From Microbulbifer flavimaris (GTDB lineage Bacteria > Pseudomonadota > Gammaproteobacteria > Pseudomonadales > Cellvibrionaceae): DNA of 64,000 nt. The notes beneath the pieces were generated by a model, which was given only the letters and a program-made list of their open reading frames with translations, searched no databases and was not told where the DNA came from. A program made the position numbers and the translations under genes. Where the stretch lies: NCBI RefSeq assembly GCF_001641755.2, contig NZ_LRFG02000001.1, forward strand, positions 930,001 to 994,000, written 5' to 3'. Positions 18,199 through 27,510 of the stretch are shown piece after piece; position 1 is the stretch's first letter; the number at the start of each line of letters is the position of its first letter.

Positions 18199-20268
18199 AT
18201 GCCCATTTCACGCAATGTCCGATGCCCGCTTCTCATCCTGTGCTTTGTTTCCGGCCTCTTAGCGAATTCTCAGCTATACGCCGCAGATGACAACCCCAAA
18301 CACTTCGACCCACTGGGCAAGCCGCCGTCAAAACACACCCTGAAGGTCATTGCCGAAGACAGCGCCAACCTGCCTTTCGACGACAAGCGCGACTTTGACG
18401 AAGCCAATAAAGGGTTTATCGCCAAGCCGGACACCTGGAAGGTAACTGGCGCGGAAGGCAACGTCGTATGGGATCTAGACCGTTACGACTTCTTACGCGG
18501 TGACAAGGATTTCCCGAGCATCCATCCATCACTGCAGCGGGTGTCCCGATTGAATATGAAGGTGGGTCTGTTCGAGGTCATTCCCGGTTTCTATCAGGTG
18601 CGCGGTTTTGACCTGGCCAATATTACCTTTGTGCGCGGCAAAACTGGCTGGATAGTATTGGACCCGTTAACGGCACCGGAGGTGGCGGCGGCCGCAAAGG
18701 CACTGGTGGATGCGGAGCTTGGGGAGCGTCCAATTGTGGCGGTGGTGTATTCCCACTCCCACGTTGACCACTGGGGCGGTGTGCGCGGTATCGTCGATGA
18801 GAAGGACGTGGAAGCGGGCAAGGTCAAGATCATTGCTCCACGTGACTTTATGGAACACGCGGTGTCAGAAAATGTATTCGCCGGCAACGCCATGAACCGC
18901 CGCGTACAGTACCAGTACGGCACCCAACTACCCGCCAGCCCCTATGGCCATGCGGGCCAGGGCTTGAATATGAACGTCGCCAATGGCGCGACCGGCCTGA
19001 TCCAACCTACCACGATCATCGAAGACGACTTTGAAACGTTGACAGTGGACGGGGTGGAAATGGAGTTCATGAACACGCCGGGCGGCGAAGCGCCCTCACA
19101 GGCGCATATCTGGTTCCCCAAGGACAAAGTCTACTGGACCGGCGAAGACGTCACCGGTGTTTTCCACAATGTGTACACCCTGCGCGGCGCACTGGTGCGC
19201 GACCCGCATGTGTGGTCGCAGCATATCAACCGCGCACTCTATCGATACGGGCGCAATGCCGATGTGATGATCGCCTCTCACCACTGGCCACGCTGGGGCA
19301 ATGAGCGCGTACAGGAAGTGCTGCGCGGCCAGCGCGACCTCTACGCCAACATGAACAACTACTCGCTGTTCCACGCCAACCAGGGCGTTACCATCAACCA
19401 GATTCACAATGTGTTCGAAACCCCCGAGGGTATTGCCAAGCAGTGGTACAACCGCGGCTATCACGGTTCACCGGAGCACAACAGTCGTGCAGTGATTAAT
19501 CGCTACTTGGGTTACTGGGATGGTAACCCCGCCACATTGATTCCACTGTCGCCCGCAGACTCCGCTCCACTCTATGTGAAGATGATGGGCGGCTCCGACA
19601 AAATTCTGCGCGAGGGGCAAAAGCTGCACGATGCGGGCGACTACTTCCTTGCACAGGAAATTCTCGACAAACTGGTACAGGCAGAACCCGACAATCGCGA
19701 TGCGCGACTGCTACTGGCCGATGTGTGGGAGCAGATTGGTTACCAGCAGGAAAACCCAGGCCTGCGCAACAGTTTTCTGCAAGGTGCTTATGAACTGCGT
19801 AACGGTTTACCCAAGAGTGCTCCCCCCAACACCAGCAGCCCAGACGTTATTCGCGCGATGACCACTGGGCAGTTCCTGGACTTTCTCGGCGTGCGTCTTG
19901 ACCCCGGCAAGGTAGAAGATCTCGGCTTCCGCATGACCCTCATAACACCGGACAACGATGAAAAGTATGCGATTGAGTTATCCGACGGCACGCTAACCAA
20001 TATCGAAGGTTTCGAAGTTGATGACCCAGACCTGACCTTGCGCATCAATCGCTCCGACCTCGAGCAAGTCATGATGGGCAAGAAGACGCTGAAAGCGGCA
20101 ATTGAAGATGGCACAGCCAAGGCAGATGGCAATGTGCAAGTGCTGTATCAGCTCGGCCAGGCACTGGTCACATTCACCCCGAACTTCCCCATGATTCCCA
20201 GTGCGGAAAGCGTACCGAGCAGTGAGCAAAATCCCTACGAGGCAGTGATCGAATTACCACCGGAGTAG
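18199..20268 (+). CDS. Secreted alkyl/aryl sulfatase, SdsA1-type metallo-beta-lactamase fold
   Basis: The protein has 689 residues, matching SdsA1. ATG 18199 has GGAAGAG 6 nt upstream and begins a signal peptide (MPISRNVRCPLLILCFVSGLLANSQLYA-A). The zinc-binding motif HSHVDHWGG is at 186-194, with later ligands in SHHWPRWGN. The SdsA dimerisation region follows, and the last 130 residues are an SCP2-like domain that binds the alkyl chain. Members of this family cleave sulfate from primary alkyl sulfates such as SDS, letting the cell use the alcohol as carbon source. It is monocistronic, ended by a strong terminator. No adjacent regulator is present. Confidence 0.9.
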   Translation: MPISRNVRCPLLILCFVSGLLANSQLYAADDNPKHFDPLGKPPSKHTLKVIAEDSANLPFDDKRDFDEANKGFIAKPDTWKVTGAEGNVVWDLDRYDFLRGDKDFPSIHPSLQRVSRLNMKVGLFEVIPGFYQVRGFDLANITFVRGKTGWIVLDPLTAPEVAAAAKALVDAELGERPIVAVVYSHSHVDHWGGVRGIVDEKDVEAGKVKIIAPRDFMEHAVSENVFAGNAMNRRVQYQYGTQLPASPYGHAGQGLNMNVANGATGLIQPTTIIEDDFETLTVDGVEMEFMNTPGGEAPSQAHIWFPKDKVYWTGEDVTGVFHNVYTLRGALVRDPHVWSQHINRALYRYGRNADVMIASHHWPRWGNERVQEVLRGQRDLYANMNNYSLFHANQGVTINQIHNVFETPEGIAKQWYNRGYHGSPEHNSRAVINRYLGYWDGNPATLIPLSPADSAPLYVKMMGGSDKILREGQKLHDAGDYFLAQEILDKLVQAEPDNRDARLLLADVWEQIGYQQENPGLRNSFLQGAYELRNGLPKSAPPNTSSPDVIRAMTTGQFLDFLGVRLDPGKVEDLGFRMTLITPDNDEKYAIELSDGTLTNIEGFEVDDPDLTLRINRSDLEQVMMGKKTLKAAIEDGTAKADGNVQVLYQLGQALVTFTPNFPMIPSAESVPSSEQNPYEAVIELPPE

Positions 20269-20430
20269 CTTTTGTACACTCAGCCAGATACGGCCACACC
20301 CAAATAGCGATGCGCTAACACCTAAAGTGGCTGTAGCAAATACTGAAATGCTCAGAGCTCGATGGTCAAAGAGAGTTGACCACAACAAGCGCCTCTGTAA
20401 ATTAAATCGTCTGCAATGTCTTATAGGCAC

Positions 20431-20464
20431 AAAAAAGCGAGCCTCAATTGAGGCTCGCTTTTTC
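20431..20464. terminator. Bidirectional rho-independent terminator between alkyl sulfatase and prpF
   Basis: AAAAAAGCGAGCCTC, AATT, GAGGCTCGCTTTTTC: a perfect 9-bp G+C stem with A and T tracts on both sides, so it can stop the sulfatase transcript on the plus strand and the prp operon on the minus strand. Confidence 0.9.
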
Positions 20465-20525
20465 GGTTCCCGAAGTCGGCTTAGACAGCTCTCACCGCTA
20501 TTCGCGGCTATTACTGCCAAGAAGA

Positions 20526-21716
20526 CTAAAAGGAATCACCAGGCACCCGTACCCATCCCTCCATCAGAACCCGCGCACTGCGGCTCATGATGGCCTTGGT
20601 AGCAGTCCACTGCCCGTTGGCAACTTCCGCTTCCGCACCAACCCGCAAGGTGCCGGACGGATGGCCGAAGGTAACAGCATTGCGCTCCCCTCCCCCGGCA
20701 GCCAGATTGACCAAGGTGCCGGGTATGGCAGCGGCAGTGCCGATCGCTACAGCGGCGGTGCCCATCATGGCGTGGTGCAGCTTGCCCATGGACAGGGCGC
20801 GCACCAGCAGATCGATATCGCCCGCTGCGACCTTCTTGCCACTGGAGGCCGCATAGCCCTTGGGTGCCGCGACGAACGCGACCTTGGGAGTATGCTGGCG
20901 GCTGGCCGCCTCTTCTACCTTTTCGATCAGCCCCATGGCCTTCGCTCCATATGCACGAATGGTCTCGAACATGGCCAGCGCCTTGTCGTCACCGTTGATG
21001 GCTTCCTGCAACTCGGTACCGGCGTAACCGATATCCGCCGCATTGACGAAAATGGTCGGAATGCCGGCGTTGATCATGGTGGCTTTCAGGGTGCCCCCCT
21101 CTACAACATCAGCGGGCACTTCCAGGTCGTCCACCAGGTTGCCGGTGGGGAACATGGCTCCTTCACCGTCCGCCGGGTCCATGAACTCGATCTGTACTTC
21201 GGCCGCCGGGAAGGTGACGCCGTCCAATTCAAAATCACCGGTCTCCTGCACTTCCCCATTGGTAATTGGCACGTGGGCGATGATGGTCTTCTTGATATTG
21301 GCCTGCCAGATACGCACGGTGCAGGTGCCGTTGTCCGGGATGCGGTCTGGATCGACAAAGCCACTGTTGATGGCGAAGGCACCCACGGCGGCGGTGAGGT
21401 TGCCGCAGTTGCCGGACCAGTCCACGAACGGCTTGTCGATGGAGACCTGGCCGAACAGGTAATCCACGTCGTGCTCCGGCTGCTCGCTCTTCGACAGGAT
21501 GACGGTTTTGCTGGTGCTGGAGGTGGCTCCACCCATGCCGTCGGTCTGCTTGCCGTAGGGATCGGGGCTGCCGATGACGCGTAGCAGGAGGTTGTCGCGG
21601 GCTTCGCCGGGGACCTGGGCGGATTCCGGAAGGTCCTGCAGGCGGAAGAAGACGCCCTTGCTGGTGCCGCCGCGCATGTAGGTGGCGGGGATTTTGATTT
21701 GGGGGGCATGAGTCAT
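20526..21716 (-). CDS. prpF: 2-methylaconitate cis-trans isomerase PrpF
   Basis: The protein has 396 residues. It starts THAPQIKIPATYMRGGTSKG after Met, the conserved PrpF beginning. PrpF has a diaminopimelate-epimerase-like fold and isomerises the trans-2-methylaconitate made by AcnD so the methylcitrate cycle can proceed. Further signatures are DWSGNCGNLTAAVG (about residue 95) and GATSSTSKTV. ATG 21716 was chosen; an in-frame GTG at 21728 adds four residues. It is the last gene of gntR-prpB-prpC-acnD-prpF, separated from acnD by REP-like palindromes. Confidence 0.94.
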   Translation of the reverse strand: MTHAPQIKIPATYMRGGTSKGVFFRLQDLPESAQVPGEARDNLLLRVIGSPDPYGKQTDGMGGATSSTSKTVILSKSEQPEHDVDYLFGQVSIDKPFVDWSGNCGNLTAAVGAFAINSGFVDPDRIPDNGTCTVRIWQANIKKTIIAHVPITNGEVQETGDFELDGVTFPAAEVQIEFMDPADGEGAMFPTGNLVDDLEVPADVVEGGTLKATMINAGIPTIFVNAADIGYAGTELQEAINGDDKALAMFETIRAYGAKAMGLIEKVEEAASRQHTPKVAFVAAPKGYAASSGKKVAAGDIDLLVRALSMGKLHHAMMGTAAVAIGTAAAIPGTLVNLAAGGGERNAVTFGHPSGTLRVGAEAEVANGQWTATKAIMSRSARVLMEGWVRVPGDSF

Positions 21717-21731
21717 GGGTTTTCTCACACT

Positions 21732-21872
21732 GTCGTCATCCCGGCGCAGGCCGGGATCCAGTGCCTCCTGGATGCCGGATCAAGTCAGGCATGACGAGGA
21801 TTTGGCAGGATCCCGGACCTGGTCCGGGATGACGGGGTTTTCTGGATACCGGCCTGCGCCGGTATGACGAGT
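21732..21872. repeat. Cluster of REP-like palindromes between acnD and prpF
   Basis: Four hairpin-forming units of the GTCATCCCGGCGCAGGCC / GGATCCAG family lie in alternating orientation, for example around 21737, 21771, 21812 and 21843. They belong to the same family as the array between prpC and prpB. In a polycistronic mRNA they would form stable stems between acnD and prpF. Confidence 0.8.
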
Positions 21873-21879
21873 CTCTTAT

Positions 21880-24477
21880 TTAGACCGCGCCCTCGGCTTC
21901 CAGGAAGTCGTTGGCGAAACGCTGCAGTACACCGCCGGCGCTGTAGATGGAGACTTCTTCCTGGGTATCCAGGCGGCATTTCACCGGGACTTCTACTGTT
22001 TCACCGTCTTTACGGTGGATCAGCAGGGTCAGGGTTGTGCCCGGGTTGTGCTCGCCGAGTACGTCGAAGGTCTCGGTACCGTCGATGCCCAGGGTCTCGC
22101 GGGTGGTGCCGGGCTGGAATTCCAGCGGCAGTACGCCCATGCCGATCAGGTTGGTGCGGTGAATGCGCTCGAAGCCTTCGGCCACAATCGCTTCCACACC
22201 GGCCAGGCGCACGCCTTTGGCGGCCCAGTCGCGGGAGGAGCCCTGGCCGTAGTCGGCGCCGGCGATAATGATCAGCGGCTGCTTGCGGTCCATGTAGGTT
22301 TCAATGGCTTCCCACATGCGGGTGACCTTGCCTTCCGGCTCGATACGCGCGAGAGAGCCCTGCTTCACTGCACCGTTTTCGTCGCGCACCATTTCGTTCA
22401 ACAGTTTCGGATTGGCGAATGTGGCGCGCTGGGCGGTGAGGTGATCGCCGCGGTGGGTGGCGTAAGAGTTGAAGTCCTCTTCCGGCAGGCCCATTTTCGC
22501 CAGGTATTCACCAGCGGCACTGCTGGCCAGAATCGCGTTGGACGGCGACAGGTGGTCGGTGGTGATGTTGTCACCCAGCACCGCCAGCGGGCGCATGCCT
22601 TTGAGGCTGCGCTCGCCTGCGAGTGCGCCTTCCCAGTATGGCGGGCGGCGGATGTAGGTGCTCTGCGGGCGCCAGTGGTACAGCGGCTCGCCCTTCTCTT
22701 GTTCCGCCTTGCTCAGGTCAAACATCGGGATGTAGACCTCGCGGAACTGCTCGGGCTTGACGCTCTGCTTGACGATCGCGTCGATCTCTTCGTCGCTCGG
22801 CCAGATATCTTTCAGGGTCACCGGGTTGCCGTCCTTGTCGTGGCCCAGTACATCTTTTTCGATATCGAAGCGGATGGTACCGGCGATGGCGTAGGCGACG
22901 ACCAAGGGCGGCGATGCCAGGAAGGCCTGCTTGGCGTACGGGTGGATGCGGCCGTCGAAGTTGCGGTTACCGGACAGCACGGCGGTGGCGTACAGGTCGC
23001 GGTCGATGACTTCTTTCTGGATTTTCGGGTCCAGCGCGCCGCTCATGCCGTTACAGGTGGTGCAGGCAAAGGCGACCACGTCGAAGCCCTGCTGCTGCAG
23101 TTCCGGCAACAGGTTGGCTTCTTCCAGGTACATTTTTACGGTTTTGGAGCCCGGTGCCAGGGAGGATTTCACCCAGGGCTTGCGGGTCAGGCCGAGCTTG
23201 TTGGCATTGCGCGCGATCAGGCCCGCGGCAATCATGTTGCGCGGGTTGCTGGTGTTGGTACAGCTGGTGATCGCGGCGATGATTACCGCACCATCCGGCA
23301 TCTCCCCTTCTTTTTCTTCCCAAGCCTTCGCGATTCCTCGAGAGCCCAGTTCGGATACCGGCAGCAGTGCATGCGGGTTGGACGGACCGGCGAGGTTGCG
23401 GCCTACGGAGGAGAGGTCGAACTTGAGTACACGCTCGTACTCAGCGTCTTTCAAAGAATCAGCCCACAGGCCGGTTTCTTTCGCGAACTTCTCAACTAAA
23501 GCTACCTGCTCGTCGTCGCGGCCGGTGAGCCTCAGGTAGTCGATGGTCTGCTCGTCGATGGCGAACATGCCGGCGGTGGCGCCGTATTCCGGCGTCATGT
23601 TGGCGATAGTTGCGCGGTCGCCCAGGCTCAGGCTGGAGGCGCCCTCGCCGAAGAATTCCAGGTAGGCACCAACAACGCGCTCGCGGCGCAGGAATTCGGT
23701 CAGGGCCAGTACCATGTCGGTACCGGTGATGCCGGGCTGCAGTTTTCCGGTCAGCTCGACGCCGACGATGTCGGGCAGGCGCATGTAGGAGGCGCGGCCG
23801 AGCATGACGCTCTCGGCTTCCAGGCCGCCCACGCCTACGGAAATAACGCCGAGCGCATCCACCATCGGGGTGTGGCTGTCAGTACCCACACAGGTATCCG
23901 GGAAGGCGACACCGTCTTTCTTCTGCACTACCGGAGACATTTTCTCCAGGTTGATCTGGTGCATGATGCCGTTGCCCGGCGGGATGACGTCCACGTTTTC
24001 GAACGCGGTCTTGGTCCAGTTGATGAAGTGGAAGCGGTCTTCGTTGCGGCGCTCTTCCACTGCGCGGTTCTTTTCGAACGCGTCTTTTTCAAAACCGGGG
24101 TGTTCAACGGCCAGGGAGTGGTCGACGATCAGCTGGGTCGGTACTACCGGGTTTACTTTGGCGGGGTCACCGCCCTTTTCAGCGATAGCATCGCGCAGGC
24201 CGGCGAGATCCACCAGTGCGGTCTGGCCGAGAATATCGTGGCAGACAACGCGCGCGGGGAACCAGGGGAAGTCGAGGTCGCGCTTGCGACCGATGATCTG
24301 CTTCAGGGCATCGGTGAGCTGCTCGGGTTCGCAGCGGCGCACGAGATTTTCCGCCAGGATACGCGAGGTATACGGCAGTTTTTCATAAGCACCCGGCTTG
24401 ATCTTTTCGACCGCCTCACGGGTGTCGAAAAAGTCGAGGTCTGTGCCGGGAAGTTTTTTGCGGTATTCGGTATTCAT
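21880..24477 (-). CDS. acnD: 2-methylcitrate dehydratase, Fe/S-dependent (aconitase-like AcnD)
   Basis: The protein has 865 residues, the AcnD length. It opens with YRKKLPGTDLDFFDTREAV, as known AcnD proteins do. Aconitase cluster ligands are visible as Cys in TSCTN (about residue 400) and CTTCNGMSG (about 470). AcnD with PrpF replaces or complements PrpD in converting 2-methylcitrate to 2-methylaconitate. Both routes are present in this genome, as in Pseudomonas. The gene is in the minus-strand prp operon; the gap to prpC is 365 bases and filled by nested inverted repeats. Confidence 0.95.
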   Translation of the reverse strand: MNTEYRKKLPGTDLDFFDTREAVEKIKPGAYEKLPYTSRILAENLVRRCEPEQLTDALKQIIGRKRDLDFPWFPARVVCHDILGQTALVDLAGLRDAIAEKGGDPAKVNPVVPTQLIVDHSLAVEHPGFEKDAFEKNRAVEERRNEDRFHFINWTKTAFENVDVIPPGNGIMHQINLEKMSPVVQKKDGVAFPDTCVGTDSHTPMVDALGVISVGVGGLEAESVMLGRASYMRLPDIVGVELTGKLQPGITGTDMVLALTEFLRRERVVGAYLEFFGEGASSLSLGDRATIANMTPEYGATAGMFAIDEQTIDYLRLTGRDDEQVALVEKFAKETGLWADSLKDAEYERVLKFDLSSVGRNLAGPSNPHALLPVSELGSRGIAKAWEEKEGEMPDGAVIIAAITSCTNTSNPRNMIAAGLIARNANKLGLTRKPWVKSSLAPGSKTVKMYLEEANLLPELQQQGFDVVAFACTTCNGMSGALDPKIQKEVIDRDLYATAVLSGNRNFDGRIHPYAKQAFLASPPLVVAYAIAGTIRFDIEKDVLGHDKDGNPVTLKDIWPSDEEIDAIVKQSVKPEQFREVYIPMFDLSKAEQEKGEPLYHWRPQSTYIRRPPYWEGALAGERSLKGMRPLAVLGDNITTDHLSPSNAILASSAAGEYLAKMGLPEEDFNSYATHRGDHLTAQRATFANPKLLNEMVRDENGAVKQGSLARIEPEGKVTRMWEAIETYMDRKQPLIIIAGADYGQGSSRDWAAKGVRLAGVEAIVAEGFERIHRTNLIGMGVLPLEFQPGTTRETLGIDGTETFDVLGEHNPGTTLTLLIHRKDGETVEVPVKCRLDTQEEVSIYSAGGVLQRFANDFLEAEGAV

Positions 24478-24537
24478 AACAATTAACGCGTTCAGCGACT
24501 TTCACAGCCGAAAAGAAAAATGAAGGAGGATGCCGAG

Positions 24538-24648
24538 CCCCCGATACGGATGGTCCTTTGTGGGACCTTCCACGGCCAGGGATGGCCGTGGAGAGCTTAC
24601 AGGGACGTATCCACAGCGTGTCTCACAAAGGACCATCCGTATCGGGGG
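24538..24648 (+). repeat. Nested inverted-repeat element, copy A
   Basis: Outer arms at 24538-24566 and 24620-24648 are inverted repeats of 29 nt with one mismatch. Inside lie the words CTT, a hairpin (CCACGGCC/GGCCGTGG at 24570-24591), AGAGCTTACAGGGACGTAT (24592-24610) and GCGTGTCT overlapping the right arm. The same core, in inverse orientation, is in copy B at 24693-24787, but the outer arms of the two copies are unrelated in sequence. Confidence 0.85.
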
Positions 24649-24692
24649 CGCCCAGAACCAGCTAAGCCGATGGAGCTTGGGGCGGGCCTGCT

Positions 24693-24787
24693 ACCGGCGG
24701 CGGTTTACCAGACACGCCTTAAATACATCCTTGTAAGCTCTACGCGGCCATCCATGGCCGCGTAAGGTCTGGGAAACCGCCACCGGT
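24693..24787 (-). repeat. Nested inverted-repeat element, copy B (opposite orientation to copy A)
   Basis: Outer arms at 24693-24713 and 24767-24787 are inverted repeats of 21 nt with two mismatches. Read on the minus strand, the interior is CTT, a hairpin with 11-nt arms (TACGCGGCCAT/ATGGCCGCGTA, 24741-24764), AGAGCTTACAAGGATGTAT and GCGTGTCT. The core matches copy A nearly word for word while the arms are different sequence. Confidence 0.85.
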
Positions 24788-24842
24788 ACCAGACCCTTGG
24801 CATAACGCTCCGGGGGCCTTGCCAAAAGTTTGAAAGGCTCTA

Positions 24843-25970
24843 TTAGCCTCGCTCGGCAATCGGCACAACCTTGCGCAGCTCCGGACCGACATACTCGGCG
24901 CTCGGGCGGATGATGCGGTTGTCGGCGCGCTGCTCAAATACGTGGGCGGCCCAGCCGGTCAGGCGGGACATGACGAAGATCGGCGTAAACAGCTTGGTGG
25001 GGATGCCCATGAAGTGGTACGCGGAAGCGTGGAAGAAGTCGGCGTTACAGAACAGCTTCTTCTCTCTCCACATGACCTCTTCGCAGCGCACGGAAACCGG
25101 GTACAGCACCTCGTCACCGACGTCTGCAGCCAGCTTCTCGGACCACTGCTTGATGATGGCGTTGCGCGGGTCGGACTCGGTGTAGACCGCGTGGCCGAAG
25201 CCCATGATCTTTTCCTTGCGCTCCAGCATACCCAGCAGCTCTTTTTCCGCTTCGTCAGCGGAAGAGAAACGCTCGATCAGCTCCATGGCTGCCTCGTTGG
25301 CGCCGCCGTGCAGAGGGCCGCGCAGGGAGCCAATGGCACCGGTGATGCAGCTGAACAGGTCAGACAGGGTGGAGGCACAAACACGGGCGGTGAAGGTAGA
25401 GGCGTTGAACTCGTGCTCGGCGTACAGGATCAGGGACACGTTCATGACCTGCTCGTGCAGGGCGTTCGGCTTCTCGCCGCGCAGCATGTGCAGGAAGTGC
25501 CCGCCGATGGAGTCGTCCTCGGTTTCGGTTTCGATGCGCACACCATCGTGGCTGAAGCGGTACCAGTAGCAGATGATGGACGGGAACGCGGCCAGCAGGC
25601 GATTGGCACGGTCCTGTTGCTGCTCGAAAGACTCCTCACCTTCCAGGTTGCCCAGCATGGAGCAGCCGGTGCGCATTACGTCCATCGGGTGGGCATCGGC
25701 AGGAATGCGCTCCAGCACTTCCTTCAGCGCCTTCGGCAGACCGCGCATGCCCTTCAGGACGCCCTTGTAGTCCGCCAGCTGGGCTTTGGTGGGCAGCTCG
25801 CCGTAAAAGATCAGGTAGGCCACTTCCTCAAACTCGCAGTGTTCTGCCAGATCTTTAACGTCGTAACCGCGGTAGGTCAGACCGGAGCCGGATTTACCTA
25901 CGGTGGAAAGTGCGGTTTTACCGGCTACCTGGCCACGCAGGCCTGCTCCGCCAACTTTTTTCTCTGCCAT
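24843..25970 (-). CDS. prpC: 2-methylcitrate synthase PrpC
   Basis: The protein has 375 residues of the citrate synthase family, the short form typical of PrpC. It condenses propionyl-CoA and oxaloacetate. Early motifs are GLTYRGYDVKDLAE; the active-site regions GPLHGGANEAAM (about residue 220) and GFGHAVY (about 260) carry the catalytic histidines. The C-terminal EYVGPE is also typical. ATG 25970 has GGGGAATG just upstream. The gap to prpB (658 bases) is almost entirely a REP-like array. Confidence 0.95.
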   Translation of the reverse strand: MAEKKVGGAGLRGQVAGKTALSTVGKSGSGLTYRGYDVKDLAEHCEFEEVAYLIFYGELPTKAQLADYKGVLKGMRGLPKALKEVLERIPADAHPMDVMRTGCSMLGNLEGEESFEQQQDRANRLLAAFPSIICYWYRFSHDGVRIETETEDDSIGGHFLHMLRGEKPNALHEQVMNVSLILYAEHEFNASTFTARVCASTLSDLFSCITGAIGSLRGPLHGGANEAAMELIERFSSADEAEKELLGMLERKEKIMGFGHAVYTESDPRNAIIKQWSEKLAADVGDEVLYPVSVRCEEVMWREKKLFCNADFFHASAYHFMGIPTKLFTPIFVMSRLTGWAAHVFEQRADNRIIRPSAEYVGPELRKVVPIAERG

Positions 25971-26005
25971 CGTTCATTCCCCTATCAATGTGAGTTTTTT
26001 ACTGC

Positions 26006-26622
26006 GTCATGCCGCCCTATGCCGGCATCCAGCTCAGCGTCTTTCGACAGCCTCGGACTGGATCCCGGCCTACGCCGGGATGACGGTGAGTACACATACC
26101 TTTTCACTTCGTCATGCCGGACTTGATCCGGCATCCAGTACTGAGTTTTTGATCACCTCTGTTCTGGATACCGGCCTGCGCCGGGATGACGGTGGATACC
26201 AATACGTTTTCACTTCGTCATGCCGGACTTGATCCGGTATCCAGTACTGAGGTTTTGGTTACCTCCGCTCTGGATCCCGGCCTACGCCGGGATGACGGTG
26301 AGTACAAATGCGTTTTCACTTCGTCATGCCGGACTTGATCCGGTATCCATTACTGAGGTTTTGGTTACCTCCGCTCTGGATCCCGGCCTACGCCGGGATG
26401 ACGGTGAGTACACATACCTTTTCACTTCGTCATGCCGGACTTGATCCGGTATCCAGTACTGAGGTTTTGGTTACCTCCGCTCTGGATCCCGGCCTGCGCC
26501 GGGATGACGGTGGGTACAAATGCGTTTTCACTTCGTCATGCCGGACTTGATCCGGTATCCAGTACTGATTTTTGGTTACCTCCGCTCTGGATCCCGGCCT
26601 GCGCCGGGATGACGGTGGACTT
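26006..26622. repeat. Six-unit tandem array of REP-like palindrome pairs, period 106 bp
   Basis: Units begin at 26006, 26111, 26217, 26323, 26429 and 26535, spaced 105-106 bp. Each unit has a hairpin of the GTCATGCCGGACTTGATCCG type, then a short spacer and a second inverted hairpin GGATCCCGGCCTACGCCGGG, ending GATGACGG. Units 2-6 are nearly identical; unit 1 is more diverged. The array fills the prpB-prpC gap. Open frames across it encode the repeated peptide HAGLDPVS / WIPAYAGMT, which is a known artefact of such repeats. Confidence 0.9.
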
Positions 26623-26628
26623 TACAAA

Positions 26629-27507
26629 TTACTTTTTAAACAGGGAGTCCAGCTTGTCTTCGAACTCGTGGTAGTTCAGGTAATCGTACAGTTCCGCTCG
26701 GGTCTGCATGGTGTCGACAACCGCCTGCTGGTCACCGTTTTCCAGGATGCTGGAGTACACATTCTCAGCGGCTTTGTTCATGGCGCGGAAGGCGGACAAC
26801 GGGTACAGGACCATATCGGCACCGGACTCCGCCAGTTCGGCCTTGTTGTACAGCTTGGTTTTGCCGAACTCGGTGATGTTGGCCAGGATCGGCACGTTTA
26901 GCGCGTCCTTGAAGGCGCGGTAGTGTTCGAGCTCGGTCACTGCCTCGGCAAAGATGCCGTCGGCGCCCGCTTCGATACAGGCCTGTGCGCGCTCGATGGC
27001 GGCGTCCAGACCTTCCTGCGCGAAGGCGTCGGTACGGGCCATGATAAAGAAGTCGTCATCGGTGCGCGCATCCACGGCCGCCTTGATGCGGTCAACCATC
27101 TCCTCTTTGGAGACAATTTCCTTGTTCGGGCGGTGTCCGCAACGCTTCTGGGCAACCTGGTCCTCGATGTGTACCGCTGCCGCTCCGGCGCGGATCATCT
27201 CTTTGATGGTGCGGGCGATATTGAAGGCCCCGCCCCAGCCGGTGTCGATGTCCACAAGCAGCGGCAGCTCGCTGGCCGCAGTGATGCGACGCACGTCCTC
27301 AAGCACGTTGTCGAGGCTGGTCATGCCCAGATCCGGCAGGCCATAGGAGGCATTGGCAACGCCGCCGCCAGACAGGTAGATCGCCTTGTGACCAATCCGC
27401 TCTGCCATGATGGCGGTGTAGGCATTGATGGTGCCGACCACCTGCAGTGGCTGGTTTTCGGCTAGCGCCCGGCGGAAACGTGCGCCGGCGGAGAGTTTCT
27501 GACTCAT
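26629..27507 (-). CDS. prpB: 2-methylisocitrate lyase PrpB
   Basis: The protein has 292 residues. It cleaves 2-methylisocitrate to pyruvate and succinate, the last step of the methylcitrate cycle. Isocitrate-lyase-superfamily motifs are present: [11 protein letters not shown] (Mg-binding, about residue 85) and [13 protein letters not shown] (catalytic Cys, about 121-133). ATG 27507 has a GAGGT site. It starts 3 bases after the gntR stop codon, so the two are translated from one transcript. Confidence 0.96.
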   Translation of the reverse strand: MSQKLSAGARFRRALAENQPLQVVGTINAYTAIMAERIGHKAIYLSGGGVANASYGLPDLGMTSLDNVLEDVRRITAASELPLLVDIDTGWGGAFNIARTIKEMIRAGAAAVHIEDQVAQKRCGHRPNKEIVSKEEMVDRIKAAVDARTDDDFFIMARTDAFAQEGLDAAIERAQACIEAGADGIFAEAVTELEHYRAFKDALNVPILANITEFGKTKLYNKAELAESGADMVLYPLSAFRAMNKAAENVYSSILENGDQQAVVDTMQTRAELYDYLNYHEFEDKLDSLFKK

Positions 27508-27510
27508 GGT

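Noticed and set aside
22015-23499. Plus-strand 494-codon frame opposite acnD
   Set aside because: Antisense shadow of a highly conserved Fe/S dehydratase.
26006-26622. Regularly spaced repeats that might suggest CRISPR
   Set aside because: The period is 106 bp, the spacers are nearly identical, the units are palindromic pairs and no cas gene is nearby.
25981-26674. Several open frames encoding repeated HAGLDPVS / WIPAYAGMT peptides
   Set aside because: They are translations of the REP-like DNA repeat, have no ribosome-binding sites and are not conserved as proteins.
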